Notes: generated from the letters alone by a model not told the origin. A stretch of 64,000 nucleotides of DNA from Bacteroidales bacterium (GCA_021371955.1 JAJFVD010000010.1:1-64000), one strand, 5' to 3'; counted from the stretch's first letter, positions 34,625 through 44,408 are shown. A program made the numbers and translations.

Positions 34625-35221
34625 TTAGTTAGTAGCTACTAAATTTTGAGCCGGCACATTTATATCTAATTTAATTGTAACGGCATCGCCAGATCTGATT
34701 GTTCCCAACAGAGCAGTAGGGGGTTTAATTTTAAAATCTGTCATTTTCAATGGAACACTTACGGAAAGCTGATATCCGCCTGTCGCTGTTTTTTTGCCAG
34801 TAGATTTAAAAGTTATTTTTTTAGTAACACCGGCAATAATCAAATTACCTGTCAATGTAACCTGTACATCGGAACCGGTTACAACCGGAGTTGTGGGCTC
34901 TGTCATTTGAAAAACTATTGAAGGATATTTATCAGAATTAAATGCTTCGTAAGTTTTTTTATCCATTAGCCTTTCTCCGCTTTTAATAGACATAACAGGA
35001 ATCTTTACAGTTAATGATTGGATTTCGCTTGCTTTACTCATCGCAAACTCACTTGTGATTTGATCTGTCTTGGATTCCCAGTCATGAAGAGTTGATGTAC
35101 CTAATATTCTTGCCGTAGTGGTGAATGTATTTGTTTTTGTGCTTTGGGCATTTACATTCCCTGCAGTAGTGAACATGATGCCTGCAAGAAGCAGCATGAA
35201 ATACTTTGTTGTAAATTTCAT
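34625..35221 (-). CDS. YceI family protein
   Basis: 198 residues from the ATG at 35221 (KFTTKYFMLLLAGIMFTTAGNVNAQ as signal peptide); the nine codons upstream overlap the end of the Rrf2 gene. TTARILGTSTLHDWESKTDQI is the YceI entry, then GERLMDKKTYEAFNSDKYPSIVFQM and NLIIAGVTKKITFKS, and a FKIKPPTALLGTIRSGDAVTIKL closing strand. A better YceI match than the 32679 protein. The two paralogues flank the porin. It starts 7 nt after the regulator stop, so it is probably translated from the same mRNA. Confidence 0.85.
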   Translation of the reverse strand: MKFTTKYFMLLLAGIMFTTAGNVNAQSTKTNTFTTTARILGTSTLHDWESKTDQITSEFAMSKASEIQSLTVKIPVMSIKSGERLMDKKTYEAFNSDKYPSIVFQMTEPTTPVVTGSDVQVTLTGNLIIAGVTKKITFKSTGKKTATGGYQLSVSVPLKMTDFKIKPPTALLGTIRSGDAVTIKLDINVPAQNLVATN

Positions 35222-35228
35222 CTTTGTA

Positions 35229-35636
35229 TTATTTATCGTTTCTTTCAATTATTTGGGCGATGGTCTTTCTGGACAACATCTCTTTATATTCATTTTTAAA
35301 TTCAATCCAATAGTCTCTTGATACACAGTTTCTGGACCTGTCGCAAAAACCCATGTCGTTAATACAATCTACAATTACAATGGGTTCAAATGCTGTATAT
35401 ACATCATATACTGTTATCTCTTCTGGTTTTCGTGTAAGTTTAAAACCGCTTCCCTTTCCTTTTGCGTGGGTAATTATTCCTTTAACTTTCAATGAAGAAA
35501 TAATACTGTCAAGGTACTTAAGAGAAATTTCCTGGTTAATTGCAATGTCTTTTTGCAATACTCCGCCCGGGTCATTTGAACAAGCTATCTCAATTACCGC
35601 TCTTAAACCATAGCGTATTTTTGTATTAATTTTCAT
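35229..35636 (-). CDS. Rrf2 family transcriptional regulator, possibly Fe-S-binding
   Basis: 135 residues, the standard Rrf2 length. INTKIRYGLRAVIEIA, QKDIAINQEISLKYLDSIISSLKVKGIITHAKGKGSGFKL is the winged HTH with the family's dimer helix. Three Cys residues (C-x6-C-x5-C, CINDMGFCDRSRNC) lie in the loop that ligates the iron-sulphur cluster in IscR, NsrR and RsrR. It heads the cluster YceI-porin-YceI-receptor and is expected to control it in response to redox or nitric oxide stress. Confidence 0.88.
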   Translation of the reverse strand: MKINTKIRYGLRAVIEIACSNDPGGVLQKDIAINQEISLKYLDSIISSLKVKGIITHAKGKGSGFKLTRKPEEITVYDVYTAFEPIVIVDCINDMGFCDRSRNCVSRDYWIEFKNEYKEMLSRKTIAQIIERNDK

Positions 35637-35830
35637 AATTCTGAAGTTTTTCGCGACAAAAATAGTAAAAAATACAAATCCTATAACATTTGTAGTCTTA
35701 TATTGTTAATATTTTGCAGTAAGAACTAAATAAAAAAACCATTCAATGATATTTAAAGTTCAGAAATTCAGTAGATTTAAAGGATTTCTAAAACAATTTT
35801 CAATCAATCATAATGCTTCAATTTTTTTTA

Positions 35831-35838
35831 TAAATTTG
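35831..35838 (+). promoter_or_regulatory. -7 promoter element TAAATTTG of the GH97 gene
   Basis: Exact TAnnTTTG, 41 nt before the ATG at 35880. The region between it and the Rrf2 start (35636) shows no other clear motif. Confidence 0.6.
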
Positions 35839-35879
35839 CATTTATTCGATTGAATAGCCTTTCATTAATAAACAAACAA

Positions 35880-37991
35880 ATGAAAATAAAGATTAAACTG
35901 TTAGGAATATTGTGTTTTTTATTGTCCTTCAACTTGAACTCAGGGGCACAGCAAATTACATCACCAAACGGGAACCTGATACTCAAAATAAATTCCGAAA
36001 ACGGGTCCGTTTTATATGAATTGAGTTATAAGGGTAAAAATGTTATATTACCCAGCAAGTTGGGAGTAGAAGCTGATGGCTTCTCAATGAGCGGCGATTT
36101 CTCCATAAAAGGGTTTAAAAATATAAGTGTGGACGAAATGTGGAAACCTGTCTGGGGGCAGTATTCAGTAATCAGGAACAACTATAACGAAGTTGCTGTT
36201 GAATTGGTCCAAAGCGGATCAAATACAAGGGAAATGATTGTCCGTTTTCGTTTGTTCAACGATGGGCTTGGCTTTCGGTACGAATTTCCTGAGCAGAAAA
36301 ACCTGAATTATTTTACGCTTTTGAATGAAATCACCGAGTTCCGGCTCTCCGGAGACCATGTTGCATTCTGTATCCCCGGCGACTACGACACGAATGAATT
36401 TTCGTATACAACGGCAAAAATTTCCGAAATAAGCAAAGGAATGGACATTGCAGCCCGAAGCAAAGGATACGAATCAAAAGCAGAAGGGTATACAGTGCAA
36501 ACTCCGCTTATGCTCAAGTCTGCCGATGGAATCTATATAAATATTCATGAGGCAGCTTTGGTGAATTATGCCGGAATGCTTCTGAATGTAGACGATAAAA
36601 ACTTTATACTAAGTGCACACCTTACGCCCGACAAGCTTGGAAAAAAAGGATATCTTCAGGCTCCCTGCAACTCACCTTGGCGGACAGTAATTGTCAGCGA
36701 TGATGCGCGCGACATACTGGCATCACAGACAATCCTGAACCTTAATGAACCATGTGCCTATGAAGAGACATCATGGATTAAGCCGGTTAAATATATAGGG
36801 GTATGGTGGGAGATGTTCACCGGAGGCGGAGCAACCTGGGCCTATTCCGATTTTTATAAGGCGAAACCCGGAGTTACAGATTATAGCAAGCTCAAACCTA
36901 ATGGAAAACATGCCGCAACTACGCAAAATGTAAAAAAATATATTGACTTTGCCTCCAGGCACGGTTTTGATGCAGTTTTAGTTGAAGGATGGAATGAGGG
37001 CTGGGAAGACTGGGCTTCATATCTTAAGGACCACCACTTCAGCTTCACTATCCCGTACCCCGATTTTAATGTAAAAGAGTTGCAGAATTATGCAGCATCA
37101 AAGGGGGTAAAGGTTATGATGCATCATGAAACTTCCGCCAATGCATCCGATTATGAAAGACAAATGGACGAGGCATTTAGATTTATGAACAACAATGGTT
37201 ATACCTCCGTAAAGACAGGTTATGTGGGCTATATTATTCCACGCAGCGAATATCACTCGTCGCAATGGATGAACAACCACTATATATATGTTGCCAAAAG
37301 AGCTGCAGATTTTAAAATAATGGTTAACAGTCATGAAGCGGTACGCCCAACTGGCCTGTGCCGCACTTATCCAAACTGGCTGGCGCAGGAATCGGCAAGA
37401 GGTACCGAATTTGAATCAATGGGAGGAAATGCCTGCGACCATACAACAATACTGCCTTTTACACGTCTTATGGGTGGTCCTATGGATTATACCCCCGGTA
37501 TATTTCAGACAGACTTATCGTATTATAAAGGCAACAAGCCCGATCAGAAGGTTCATACCACCCTTGTAAAACAGCTTGCATTATATGTAACAATGCCGGG
37601 CCCTCTCCAGATGGCTGCGGATCTTCCTCAAAACTACGAACGGTTTTTAGATGCGTTTCAGTTCATAAAAGATGTGGCAGTTGACTGGGATAACAGCTGG
37701 TATCTGGAAGCAGAACCCGGCGACTATATAACTGTCGCAAGAAAAGCAAAAGGAAAGGAAGAGTGGTTTGTGGGAGGTATTACCGATGAAAACCCAAGAA
37801 CAGCAAATATAGATTGTTCGTTTTTGCCAAAGGGTAAAAGTTTTACTGCAACAATTTATGAAGACGGAAAAGATGCCCATTGGGATAAAAATCCTCAGAG
37901 TTATAACATCAGAAAAACTGCCGTTAATAGCAGTTCTCTTCTTAAAATCAATCTCGCAGCCAGCGGGGGAGTTGCTGTAAGTATCAGATAG
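35880..37991 (+). CDS. glycoside hydrolase family 97 (alpha-glucosidase, SusB-like)
   Basis: 703 residues from the ATG at 35880; a TTG ten codons upstream lies at the promoter. Signal peptide KIKLLGILCFLLSFNLNSGAQ. N-terminal beta-supersandwich (about 25-280), a TIM barrel (about 300-570) with GVWWEMFTGGG, VEGWNEGWEDW, MMHHETSANASDYERQMD, VKTGYVG and NSHEAVRPTGLCRTYPNW, then a C-terminal beta domain. SusB-like inverting enzymes have Gly where retaining members have the Asp nucleophile, and VKTGYVG agrees with the inverting class. It would hydrolyse alpha-glucosidic bonds of starch oligosaccharides in the periplasm. Confidence 0.92.
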   Translation: MKIKIKLLGILCFLLSFNLNSGAQQITSPNGNLILKINSENGSVLYELSYKGKNVILPSKLGVEADGFSMSGDFSIKGFKNISVDEMWKPVWGQYSVIRNNYNEVAVELVQSGSNTREMIVRFRLFNDGLGFRYEFPEQKNLNYFTLLNEITEFRLSGDHVAFCIPGDYDTNEFSYTTAKISEISKGMDIAARSKGYESKAEGYTVQTPLMLKSADGIYINIHEAALVNYAGMLLNVDDKNFILSAHLTPDKLGKKGYLQAPCNSPWRTVIVSDDARDILASQTILNLNEPCAYEETSWIKPVKYIGVWWEMFTGGGATWAYSDFYKAKPGVTDYSKLKPNGKHAATTQNVKKYIDFASRHGFDAVLVEGWNEGWEDWASYLKDHHFSFTIPYPDFNVKELQNYAASKGVKVMMHHETSANASDYERQMDEAFRFMNNNGYTSVKTGYVGYIIPRSEYHSSQWMNNHYIYVAKRAADFKIMVNSHEAVRPTGLCRTYPNWLAQESARGTEFESMGGNACDHTTILPFTRLMGGPMDYTPGIFQTDLSYYKGNKPDQKVHTTLVKQLALYVTMPGPLQMAADLPQNYERFLDAFQFIKDVAVDWDNSWYLEAEPGDYITVARKAKGKEEWFVGGITDENPRTANIDCSFLPKGKSFTATIYEDGKDAHWDKNPQSYNIRKTAVNSSSLLKINLAASGGVAVSIR

Positions 37992-38046
37992 ACCGATAAA
38001 CTTTATGGGCTTCCGGTTGTTTTGATTGTATTAAAAACACCAACCC

Positions 38047-38607
38047 ATGAAAAAAATTAATTTAATATTCACAGCCATTGTATCCATGTTTTTTGGACAG
38101 AAAATGGTTGCGCAGGATAACCCGGTTACACCTCCGGTAGATTTTTATTCGCTCTCGTTTAAAACAATTACAGGAGAAGCGTTCAATTTTAACCAGCTCA
38201 AAGGCAAGAAAGTGCTCATAGTAAATACTGCTTCAAAATGCGGCTTTACACCACAGTTTAAGGATCTTGAAGCTCTTTCGCAGCAATATGGGAATTCTCT
38301 GGTTGTAATAGGTTTCCCTTCAAACGACTTTATGAATCAGGACCCGGGAACAAATGAGGAAATTAAGTCTTTTTGCGAAGTAAACTATGGCGTGACCTTC
38401 CAGATGATGGATAAGTCTTCTGTTAAGGGGAAAAACAAAAACATTGTTTTTGCATGGTTAACCGATAAGTCCAAAAACGGATGGAACGAAAAAGAACCTG
38501 CATGGAATTTCTCTAAATATCTGATTGACGAAAAAGGCAGACTTATTGGCCATTTCTCTTCTAAAGTGAAACCAATGGACGAAGAGATTATCTCAAAACT
38601 CAAATAA
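38047..38607 (+). CDS. glutathione peroxidase family protein, periplasmic
   Basis: 186 residues with a signal peptide (KKINLIFTAIVSMFFGQKMVAQ). NTASKCGFTPQ carries the peroxidatic Cys, FPSNDFMNQDPGTNEEI corresponds to the FPCNQFGGQEPG segment with Asp in place of the tetrad Gln, and WNFSKYLI carries the Trp-Asn pair. Cys-type enzymes of this family are usually thioredoxin-dependent. It may detoxify hydroperoxides. The convergent gene at 38622 leaves only 14 bp between the two stops. Confidence 0.88.
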   Translation: MKKINLIFTAIVSMFFGQKMVAQDNPVTPPVDFYSLSFKTITGEAFNFNQLKGKKVLIVNTASKCGFTPQFKDLEALSQQYGNSLVVIGFPSNDFMNQDPGTNEEIKSFCEVNYGVTFQMMDKSSVKGKNKNIVFAWLTDKSKNGWNEKEPAWNFSKYLIDEKGRLIGHFSSKVKPMDEEIISKLK

Positions 38608-38621
38608 CCAGTAACCGGAAA

Positions 38622-39473
38622 TTATTTCTGACTCTTAAAAGATTGGGACATGAATTTCTCTCCCACTTTATCCCTGTAGCTTTTAGATACGGGGATATCT
38701 TTTTCCCCGTCGGCATCAAGTTCAAGGAAAAGCCCGTCTCTCTCCCTTCTCATTACCTTAACCCTTCCAAAATTTACAAGGAATGACCGGTGACATCTTT
38801 CCACGGGAGTATCTGCAAATTGAGACTCAAGGTTTTTCAGAGTATTTCTCAAAAGGTATCTCTTTACCTTGCCGTTTGCTGCATAATGAATCACAACATA
38901 GTTATCGTCCGACTCCAGATAAAGAAGTTCCCTGCTTTGTACAGAGAGCCGGAGAATCCCTTTTTCGTCCGTAAAAGAATAATTATTAGGGAGATTTTCT
39001 TCTTCCGGTTCGCTCTGTTCTATGTTTTCAAGTTTTTTCTTACTCTCTTCCCATCCGAAATAAAACCAAAGAGTGATGTATGGCAACAGAAGCACCAGTG
39101 CGGTATTTACTGTTGATGATTTAAATGTGGCAACAATATCTTTTCCGTCATTAACAGAAAGTGAGAGGGTATATATGGTATAAAACAAAGACATGCAAAC
39201 AATCTCAAGCAATACCCACATAAAATATTTCACATATGAAATAGGCCATTTTTTGCTGAAATAGTACATTATCACCCTGCTGATGACAACAACCAGAACG
39301 CCAGTAAGAATTATTGGCGCAGAGTAAAGGAAAAATTTAAAATCGGAAACAACGTACCAGTTTTTTGAGCCGAATGGTTTATAGATATTAATAAACGCAA
39401 GAGCGAATGCTGCTGTGAAAAACACCAGACGGAAAATATTCCTTTTTGAGTTTATATATGAGGGTATCGTCAT
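38622..39473 (-). CDS. membrane-bound LytTR transcriptional regulator
   Basis: 283 residues. Four transmembrane helices (about 14-34, 48-70, 80-108 and 120-140: FFTAAFALAFINIY, APIILTGVLVVVISRVIMYYF, VLLEIVCMSLFYTIYTLSL, TALVLLLPYITLWFYFG), then a LytTR DNA-binding domain (about 165-275) with RELLYLESDDNYVVIHY, KRYLLRNTLKNLESQF and RCHRSFLVNFGRV. No receiver domain, so sensing is probably through the membrane part. The upstream region has a direct repeat at 39499-39546, and a TACATTTG element (minus strand, 39488-39481) close to the start. Confidence 0.88.
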   Translation of the reverse strand: MTIPSYINSKRNIFRLVFFTAAFALAFINIYKPFGSKNWYVVSDFKFFLYSAPIILTGVLVVVISRVIMYYFSKKWPISYVKYFMWVLLEIVCMSLFYTIYTLSLSVNDGKDIVATFKSSTVNTALVLLLPYITLWFYFGWEESKKKLENIEQSEPEEENLPNNYSFTDEKGILRLSVQSRELLYLESDDNYVVIHYAANGKVKRYLLRNTLKNLESQFADTPVERCHRSFLVNFGRVKVMRRERDGLFLELDADGEKDIPVSKSYRDKVGEKFMSQSFKSQK

Positions 39474-39498
39474 TTAAATGCAAATGTAATTAAAATTT

Positions 39499-39546
39499 AT
39501 TGACCCCATATATGCGAATTTCACCCCTCTAATGGATATTCCACCC
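39499..39546. promoter_or_regulatory. candidate LytTR operator: three direct repeats
   Basis: ATTGACCCC (39499), ATTTCACCC (39518) and ATTCCACCC (39538), spaced 19 and 20 bp. LytTR proteins bind direct repeats about two helical turns apart. The array lies between the divergent LytTR and 39624 genes and could control both. Confidence 0.5.
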
Positions 39547-39623
39547 ATTTGGGGCATCGATTAAACCATTTTTTCATCAGAGATTGGTTTCTGCTCTTTA
39601 TTTGCAAAAAAAAGGGATAAACG

Positions 39624-40706
39624 ATGAAACTAAGAACAGTTCGTTTTGAAGAGAACCTTGGAAAAGACGAGATTCTGAATATCAGAAAAGTCGTGGCACC
39701 GGTAAAGTTCCTTGAGACTAAAGAAGACGAAATTTCGGAAAATACAGCTTTCGATTACTATATCGCTGAGCCCGAAAACCCGGATTATTCTCCTTCAGGA
39801 AAATCGCGGTCGGCAATTCTTCTTTTTCACGGGCTCAATGAACGTAACTGGGACAAATATATTTCCTGGGCAGAGTACCTTGCAGATAAAAGCGGAAGAG
39901 TAGTAATAATGTTTCCTCTATCTATGCACATGAACCGCTCTCCGAAAGAGTGGGCAAATCCCAGGGCAATGCAAAGACTCATTTCAATGGAGTTTAGCGA
40001 CAAGAAAGATTACAGCAACCTCTCTTTTCTAAATTATGCTTTAAGCAGCAGAATAAAATCGGACCCTTTCCGTTTCTACCTCTCCGGGAGAGAAAGCATT
40101 CTCAACGTGACTCAGTTAATGGATGAAATAAGAGGTGACCGTCATCCGGTAGTTCATAAAGATGCTAAAATTGATATTTTCGCATATTCTATTGGCGGCC
40201 TTCTTGCACAAGTTCTTCTCAAGGCAAATCCAAACGACTATTTTAGCAAAAGCAAGCTGTTCATGTTTTGCGCGGGCTCGCTGTTTAATGAAATGAACGG
40301 AGACTCAAAAATGATTATGGACAGAGACTCTTTTGCCTCATTAAAAAAATACTATATAGGTGATTTTATAAGGTTGGGTGCAGAAAAGAGGAGATTATGG
40401 GATTATATTGAAACAGCATTTACCACCCATATAGGAGAGAAGTTCTTCCGCGGGGAGCGGGAGAACTTCTATAAAAACAACTCACACAGGGTAAGTATTA
40501 TTTCCTTAAAGAGAGATATTGTGATACCTACATCCGGAATCCGTCTGGCTCTTGGCAGCAGCTCGGATATCTGCCTTGAAGAGATGGATTTTCCATTCGA
40601 TTACTGCCACGAAAATCCGTTTCCGGTTTCAGATAAAATAAATCCTTCCGATCGTAAGTATTATTTTGATAAAATATTCAGCAGAGCCGTCGAATTTCTA
40701 AGTTAG
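39624..40706 (+). CDS. alpha/beta-hydrolase-like protein (DUF6051-like)
   Basis: 360 residues, cytoplasmic. SAILLFHGLNERNWDKYISWAEYL forms the oxyanion strand and loop of an alpha/beta hydrolase, and DIFAYSIGGLLAQVLLKA is a nucleophile elbow with the Ser in Y-S-I-G. A candidate acid is in VIPTSGIRLALG and a His in FDYCHENPF. It resembles the DUF6051 family of Bacteroidota; substrate unknown. The start is taken at the first ATG; it lies divergent from the LytTR regulator and 150 bp away. Confidence 0.65.
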   Translation: MKLRTVRFEENLGKDEILNIRKVVAPVKFLETKEDEISENTAFDYYIAEPENPDYSPSGKSRSAILLFHGLNERNWDKYISWAEYLADKSGRVVIMFPLSMHMNRSPKEWANPRAMQRLISMEFSDKKDYSNLSFLNYALSSRIKSDPFRFYLSGRESILNVTQLMDEIRGDRHPVVHKDAKIDIFAYSIGGLLAQVLLKANPNDYFSKSKLFMFCAGSLFNEMNGDSKMIMDRDSFASLKKYYIGDFIRLGAEKRRLWDYIETAFTTHIGEKFFRGERENFYKNNSHRVSIISLKRDIVIPTSGIRLALGSSSDICLEEMDFPFDYCHENPFPVSDKINPSDRKYYFDKIFSRAVEFLS

Positions 40707-40707
40707 G

Positions 40708-41520
40708 CTATTTTAAAAGCGACTTAGGGTCAAGATTATCGTGCTCAATATCCTTAAAGTAATTTACGGTAGATACCATTAATTCATCGGTAGCAGCATC
40801 GTCGCAAACGATTATGCCTTTCGGATGCATCTGAAGAACACTTATTGTCCACAGGTGATTTATGCACCCCTCCACACCCATCTTAAGCGCTCTTGATTTG
40901 TGATGTCCGTTTACAAGTATCATAACTTCGCGGGCATCCATAATTGTTCCTACTCCCACTGTAAGAGCGGTTCTTGGAACCTGATTGATATCGTTGTTGA
41001 AGAATCTTGAATTTGCAATAATCGTATCTGTTGTAAGTGCTTTTATTCTTGTCCTTGAAGTAAGAGAGGAACCCGGTTCGTTGAAAGCAATATGTCCGTC
41101 CGGACCGATACCGCCCATGAAAAGCCTTATTCCGCCAATCGAAGTGATTTTATTCTCGTATTCTTCACACTCTTTCTTTAAATCGAGGGCGTTTCCATTT
41201 GGGATGTTTACGTTTTCCGGTTTAATATCAATGTGTCTGAAAAAGTTTTCCCACATAAAAGTATAGTAAGACTGTGGATGATCTTTAGGTATGCCTATAT
41301 ATTCATCCATGTTGAAAGTCACAACATTCTGGAATGATACCTGACCGGCTTTGTAGAGTCTTATTAACTCTTTATATGTACCGTAGGGAGTAGAACCAGT
41401 AGGAAGTCCAAGTACAAATGGTTTTTTTGGAGTTGGATCAAACTCGCGAATTCTTTTAACAATAAAAGCTGCTGCCCATTGAGAAATCTGTTCGTACGAG
41501 TTTTGAATAATAAGTCTCAT
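40708..41520 (-). CDS. nagB: glucosamine-6-phosphate deaminase
   Basis: 270 residues, normal length. [40 protein letters not shown] and [24 protein letters not shown] are the phosphate, catalytic Asp and Asp-His-Glu motifs of NagB. It converts glucosamine-6-phosphate to fructose-6-phosphate and ammonia. Downstream of recN in the same direction with a 21-bp gap, so it may be the last gene of that operon. Confidence 0.96.
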   Translation of the reverse strand: MRLIIQNSYEQISQWAAAFIVKRIREFDPTPKKPFVLGLPTGSTPYGTYKELIRLYKAGQVSFQNVVTFNMDEYIGIPKDHPQSYYTFMWENFFRHIDIKPENVNIPNGNALDLKKECEEYENKITSIGGIRLFMGGIGPDGHIAFNEPGSSLTSRTRIKALTTDTIIANSRFFNNDINQVPRTALTVGVGTIMDAREVMILVNGHHKSRALKMGVEGCINHLWTISVLQMHPKGIIVCDDAATDELMVSTVNYFKDIEHDNLDPKSLLK

Positions 41521-41541
41521 ATATGTTTTCTTTAAAATTGT

Positions 41542-43209
41542 TTAAGTTTGGTTGTAAAGCAGCTCTTTAGCATTTGCAACAGCCGCTTCTGTAAGTTTTG
41601 CCCCGCTCAGCATTCGTGCAACTTCTATAAGTCTCTCTTCTGCTGAAATTCTTCTAATCTCTGTGCGAGTAGTGTTTTTGTCGTCTATTTCTTTGTAAAC
41701 CAGCAAATGACACTCTCCCTTGGAGGCAATCTGAGGCAAATGAGTTATTGCAAATATCTGCATATTTTTTGCCATTTCACCAATAAGATTGCCCATTTTA
41801 TCGGCAATCTTTCCGGACACACCTGTGTCAATCTCGTCAAAAATCATTGTTGGCATTCCTAATCCACTAGCCATCACAGATTTGAGGCACAACATGATTC
41901 TGGATAATTCGCCGCCTGAAGCTACTTTAGAAATGTCCCTCAACTCACCATTTTTGTTAGCAGAAAAGAAAAATTTAACAGAACAGTTCCCATTGATATT
42001 AAATCCGGAAATTTTTTCCACCCGGGTCTCGAACATAGCATGAGGCATTTCAAGTTCTCTTATTTTTGCGAGAAGAGTAGAATCAAATTTCTTTGCAATT
42101 CCGACTCTGTTCCTGTAGAGCTCTTCGGCCATGCTATCTCTTTTTTCGGTCACTTCTTCAATTTGATTTGTGAGCGCCGCAAGCTCCTCTTTGCGGTCCT
42201 CTGTAAGTTTCAGCTTTTCTGCAAGAGAGTTGCGTATCGAAATTAATTCTTCGGTGTTTTCCGCATTGTGCTTCTTTAGCAGGGTGTAAATCTGTGAAAT
42301 TCTATCGTCTAGTTGTTGCGCTCTTTCCGGAGACAGCGTAACCTTTTCTGCCGATGCCTGTATCTCTTCTTCAATGTCTTTTAACTCAATACGGCAACTT
42401 TCGATTCTTTCGGAAATAGAATTGACAGCGGGATAGTTTCCGGAAATACGGGAAGCAATGGATGTCATCTCTCTCAGGTTGTGCACTACCGATATATCGG
42501 AAGGGTTTAACAGAGATGCCATATTGTAGAGAGATACTTTAATCTCTTCTGCATTGCTGAGCAACCGGAATTCGCCCTCAATTTCCTCAAGTTCGCCTGA
42601 AGATAATTTTGCCTCCTCCAGCTGATTGTACTGGAAATTGTTATAATCCTGCTCTGCTTCTTCTTTTGCGATTTGCTCCTTTAGTTCTTGAAGTTTTTTG
42701 CTGAGGCGGTTAACCTCTTCGAATTCTACTCTGTAATTTTCAAGCAGCACTCTGTTTTTTGCAAAAGAATCGAGCACAGTCAGCTGAAAATTGCTATCGG
42801 CAAGCAACAGATGCTGATGTTGGGCATGAATATCCACGAGCCTTTCCGACAATTCTTTGAGAAATTGAAGCGTTACAGGCTGGTCATTTACAAAGTTTCT
42901 GGATTTTCCGGCGGGAGTAACCACTCTGCGAAGAGTTATCTCTTCACCAAATTCAATCATCTCCTCTTCGAAAAGTTTCTGAACATACTTGTCCTGAGAT
43001 ATTCCAAAGACAGCTTCAACAACACAATTCTTATCTGAATTTTTTAAAACTCCCGGGTCGGCACGGTTACCGAGCAACAGAGACAATGCACCTAAAAGGA
43101 TTGACTTACCTGCACCGGTTTCACCGGTGATAATAATAAGACCATCCGGGAATTCGATTTCGAGATTCTCGATGAGCGCGTAGTTAGAAATTGTCAGGCT
43201 TTTGAGCAT
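41542..43209 (-). CDS. recN: DNA repair protein RecN
   Basis: 555 residues. The Walker A motif (IIITGETGAGKSILL), coiled-coil arms (about 155-370), the ABC signature VASGGELSRIMLCLK and Walker B PTMIFDEIDTGVSG are all present. RecN acts at double-strand breaks as an SMC-like protein. Its start overlaps the end of coaBC by 16 bp (43194-43209), so it is part of the minus-strand operon. Confidence 0.96.
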   Translation of the reverse strand: MLKSLTISNYALIENLEIEFPDGLIIITGETGAGKSILLGALSLLLGNRADPGVLKNSDKNCVVEAVFGISQDKYVQKLFEEEMIEFGEEITLRRVVTPAGKSRNFVNDQPVTLQFLKELSERLVDIHAQHQHLLLADSNFQLTVLDSFAKNRVLLENYRVEFEEVNRLSKKLQELKEQIAKEEAEQDYNNFQYNQLEEAKLSSGELEEIEGEFRLLSNAEEIKVSLYNMASLLNPSDISVVHNLREMTSIASRISGNYPAVNSISERIESCRIELKDIEEEIQASAEKVTLSPERAQQLDDRISQIYTLLKKHNAENTEELISIRNSLAEKLKLTEDRKEELAALTNQIEEVTEKRDSMAEELYRNRVGIAKKFDSTLLAKIRELEMPHAMFETRVEKISGFNINGNCSVKFFFSANKNGELRDISKVASGGELSRIMLCLKSVMASGLGMPTMIFDEIDTGVSGKIADKMGNLIGEMAKNMQIFAITHLPQIASKGECHLLVYKEIDDKNTTRTEIRRISAEERLIEVARMLSGAKLTEAAVANAKELLYNQT

Positions 43210-44408
43210 AGCAGCAAGTTTTCTATATAGTCCGCAATGTCCCGGGCCACCTGCTCCTTGCTTTTTAGCGGGTAGTGAGTAATCTCTCCGCCTCTTGCGA
43301 TAATGGAGATTTTATTGGTGTTTACTCCAAATCCGGCACCGCTGTCTTTAAGCGAATTGAGCACAATTGCATCCAGACCTTTCGTTTTAAGTTTCTTTTC
43401 TGCGTTGGATAATTCATTGTTGGTTTCAAGAGCAAATCCTACAATCACGGAGCCACTCCTCTTAATTTTGCCAATTTCTGCGGCAATATCTTTTGTGGGC
43501 TCAAGTTCCAGATTGTAGTTCTCTTTTTCTCTCTTGATTTTTAAATCCGACGAGTGAACCGGCGTAAAATCGGCAACAGCAGCGCAAAGGATTGTTATAT
43601 CCTTACCCTCCTTATAACATTCGAGGGTAGTGCTGTACATCTCATTTGCCGTTGTCACATTTCTGACTGTTATACGAGGGCTTTTTGCAAAAAGATTTAC
43701 AGGACCGCTTACAAGGGTAACCATTGCTCCCCTGCATGCAAATTCCTCGGCAATTGCATACCCCATTTTTCCAGTAGAATGGTTTGAAATATACCTTACC
43801 GGATCTATGGCTTCCCTGGTAGGGCCGGCATTTATCAGGACATTTATATCTTTCAGACTCTCTTTGCGGGAAAAGAACTCATTCATATATCCGGCAATCT
43901 CTTCCGGTTCTGCCATCCTTCCTTTCCCTTCAAGTCCGCTTGCAAGTTCTCCTGCATTGGGGTCAATAATCTTAACACCTCTAAGGGCAAGGGTTTCAAT
44001 GTTATTTTGAGTGGCAGTGTGAAGGTACATATCAACGTCCATTGCAGGTGCAACAATTACGGGACACCTGGCAGAGAGATATGTTGTAAGAAGAAGATTG
44101 TCAGCAACTCCCGTTGCCATTTTGGCAATGGTATTTGCCGATGCAGGAGCAATTAAATATGCATCTGCCCACATTCCAAGACTTATATGACTGTTCCAGT
44201 CTCCGTTTTCGGGATTGTAAAACTCAACAAGAATAGGATTTTTTGAAAGTGTGGCCATTGTAAGGGGAGTTATGAACTGCTTTGCCATTTCAGTCATTAT
44301 CACTCTCACTTCGGCCCCTTGTTTAACTAAAGCACGGACTAACAGGGCAGCCTTATAGGCGGCAATACTGCCGGTTATACCCAATAGTATGTGCTTCCCC
44401 TTTAGCAT
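43194..44408 (-). CDS. coaBC: bifunctional phosphopantothenoylcysteine decarboxylase / phosphopantothenate-cysteine ligase
   Basis: 404 residues. The decarboxylase half has GITGSIAAYKAALLVRAL, ASANTIAKMATGVADNLL and the Cys-containing lid ARCPVIVAPAMDVDMY; the ligase half has INAGPTREAIDPVRYISNHSTGKMG, AAVADFTP and the KxKK-like KIKREKEN. Catalyses two steps of coenzyme A synthesis. The ATG overlaps the stop of the upstream rpoZ gene (TAATG). Confidence 0.96.
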   Translation of the reverse strand: MLKGKHILLGITGSIAAYKAALLVRALVKQGAEVRVIMTEMAKQFITPLTMATLSKNPILVEFYNPENGDWNSHISLGMWADAYLIAPASANTIAKMATGVADNLLLTTYLSARCPVIVAPAMDVDMYLHTATQNNIETLALRGVKIIDPNAGELASGLEGKGRMAEPEEIAGYMNEFFSRKESLKDINVLINAGPTREAIDPVRYISNHSTGKMGYAIAEEFACRGAMVTLVSGPVNLFAKSPRITVRNVTTANEMYSTTLECYKEGKDITILCAAVADFTPVHSSDLKIKREKENYNLELEPTKDIAAEIGKIKRSGSVIVGFALETNNELSNAEKKLKTKGLDAIVLNSLKDSGAGFGVNTNKISIIARGGEITHYPLKSKEQVARDIADYIENLLLCSKA

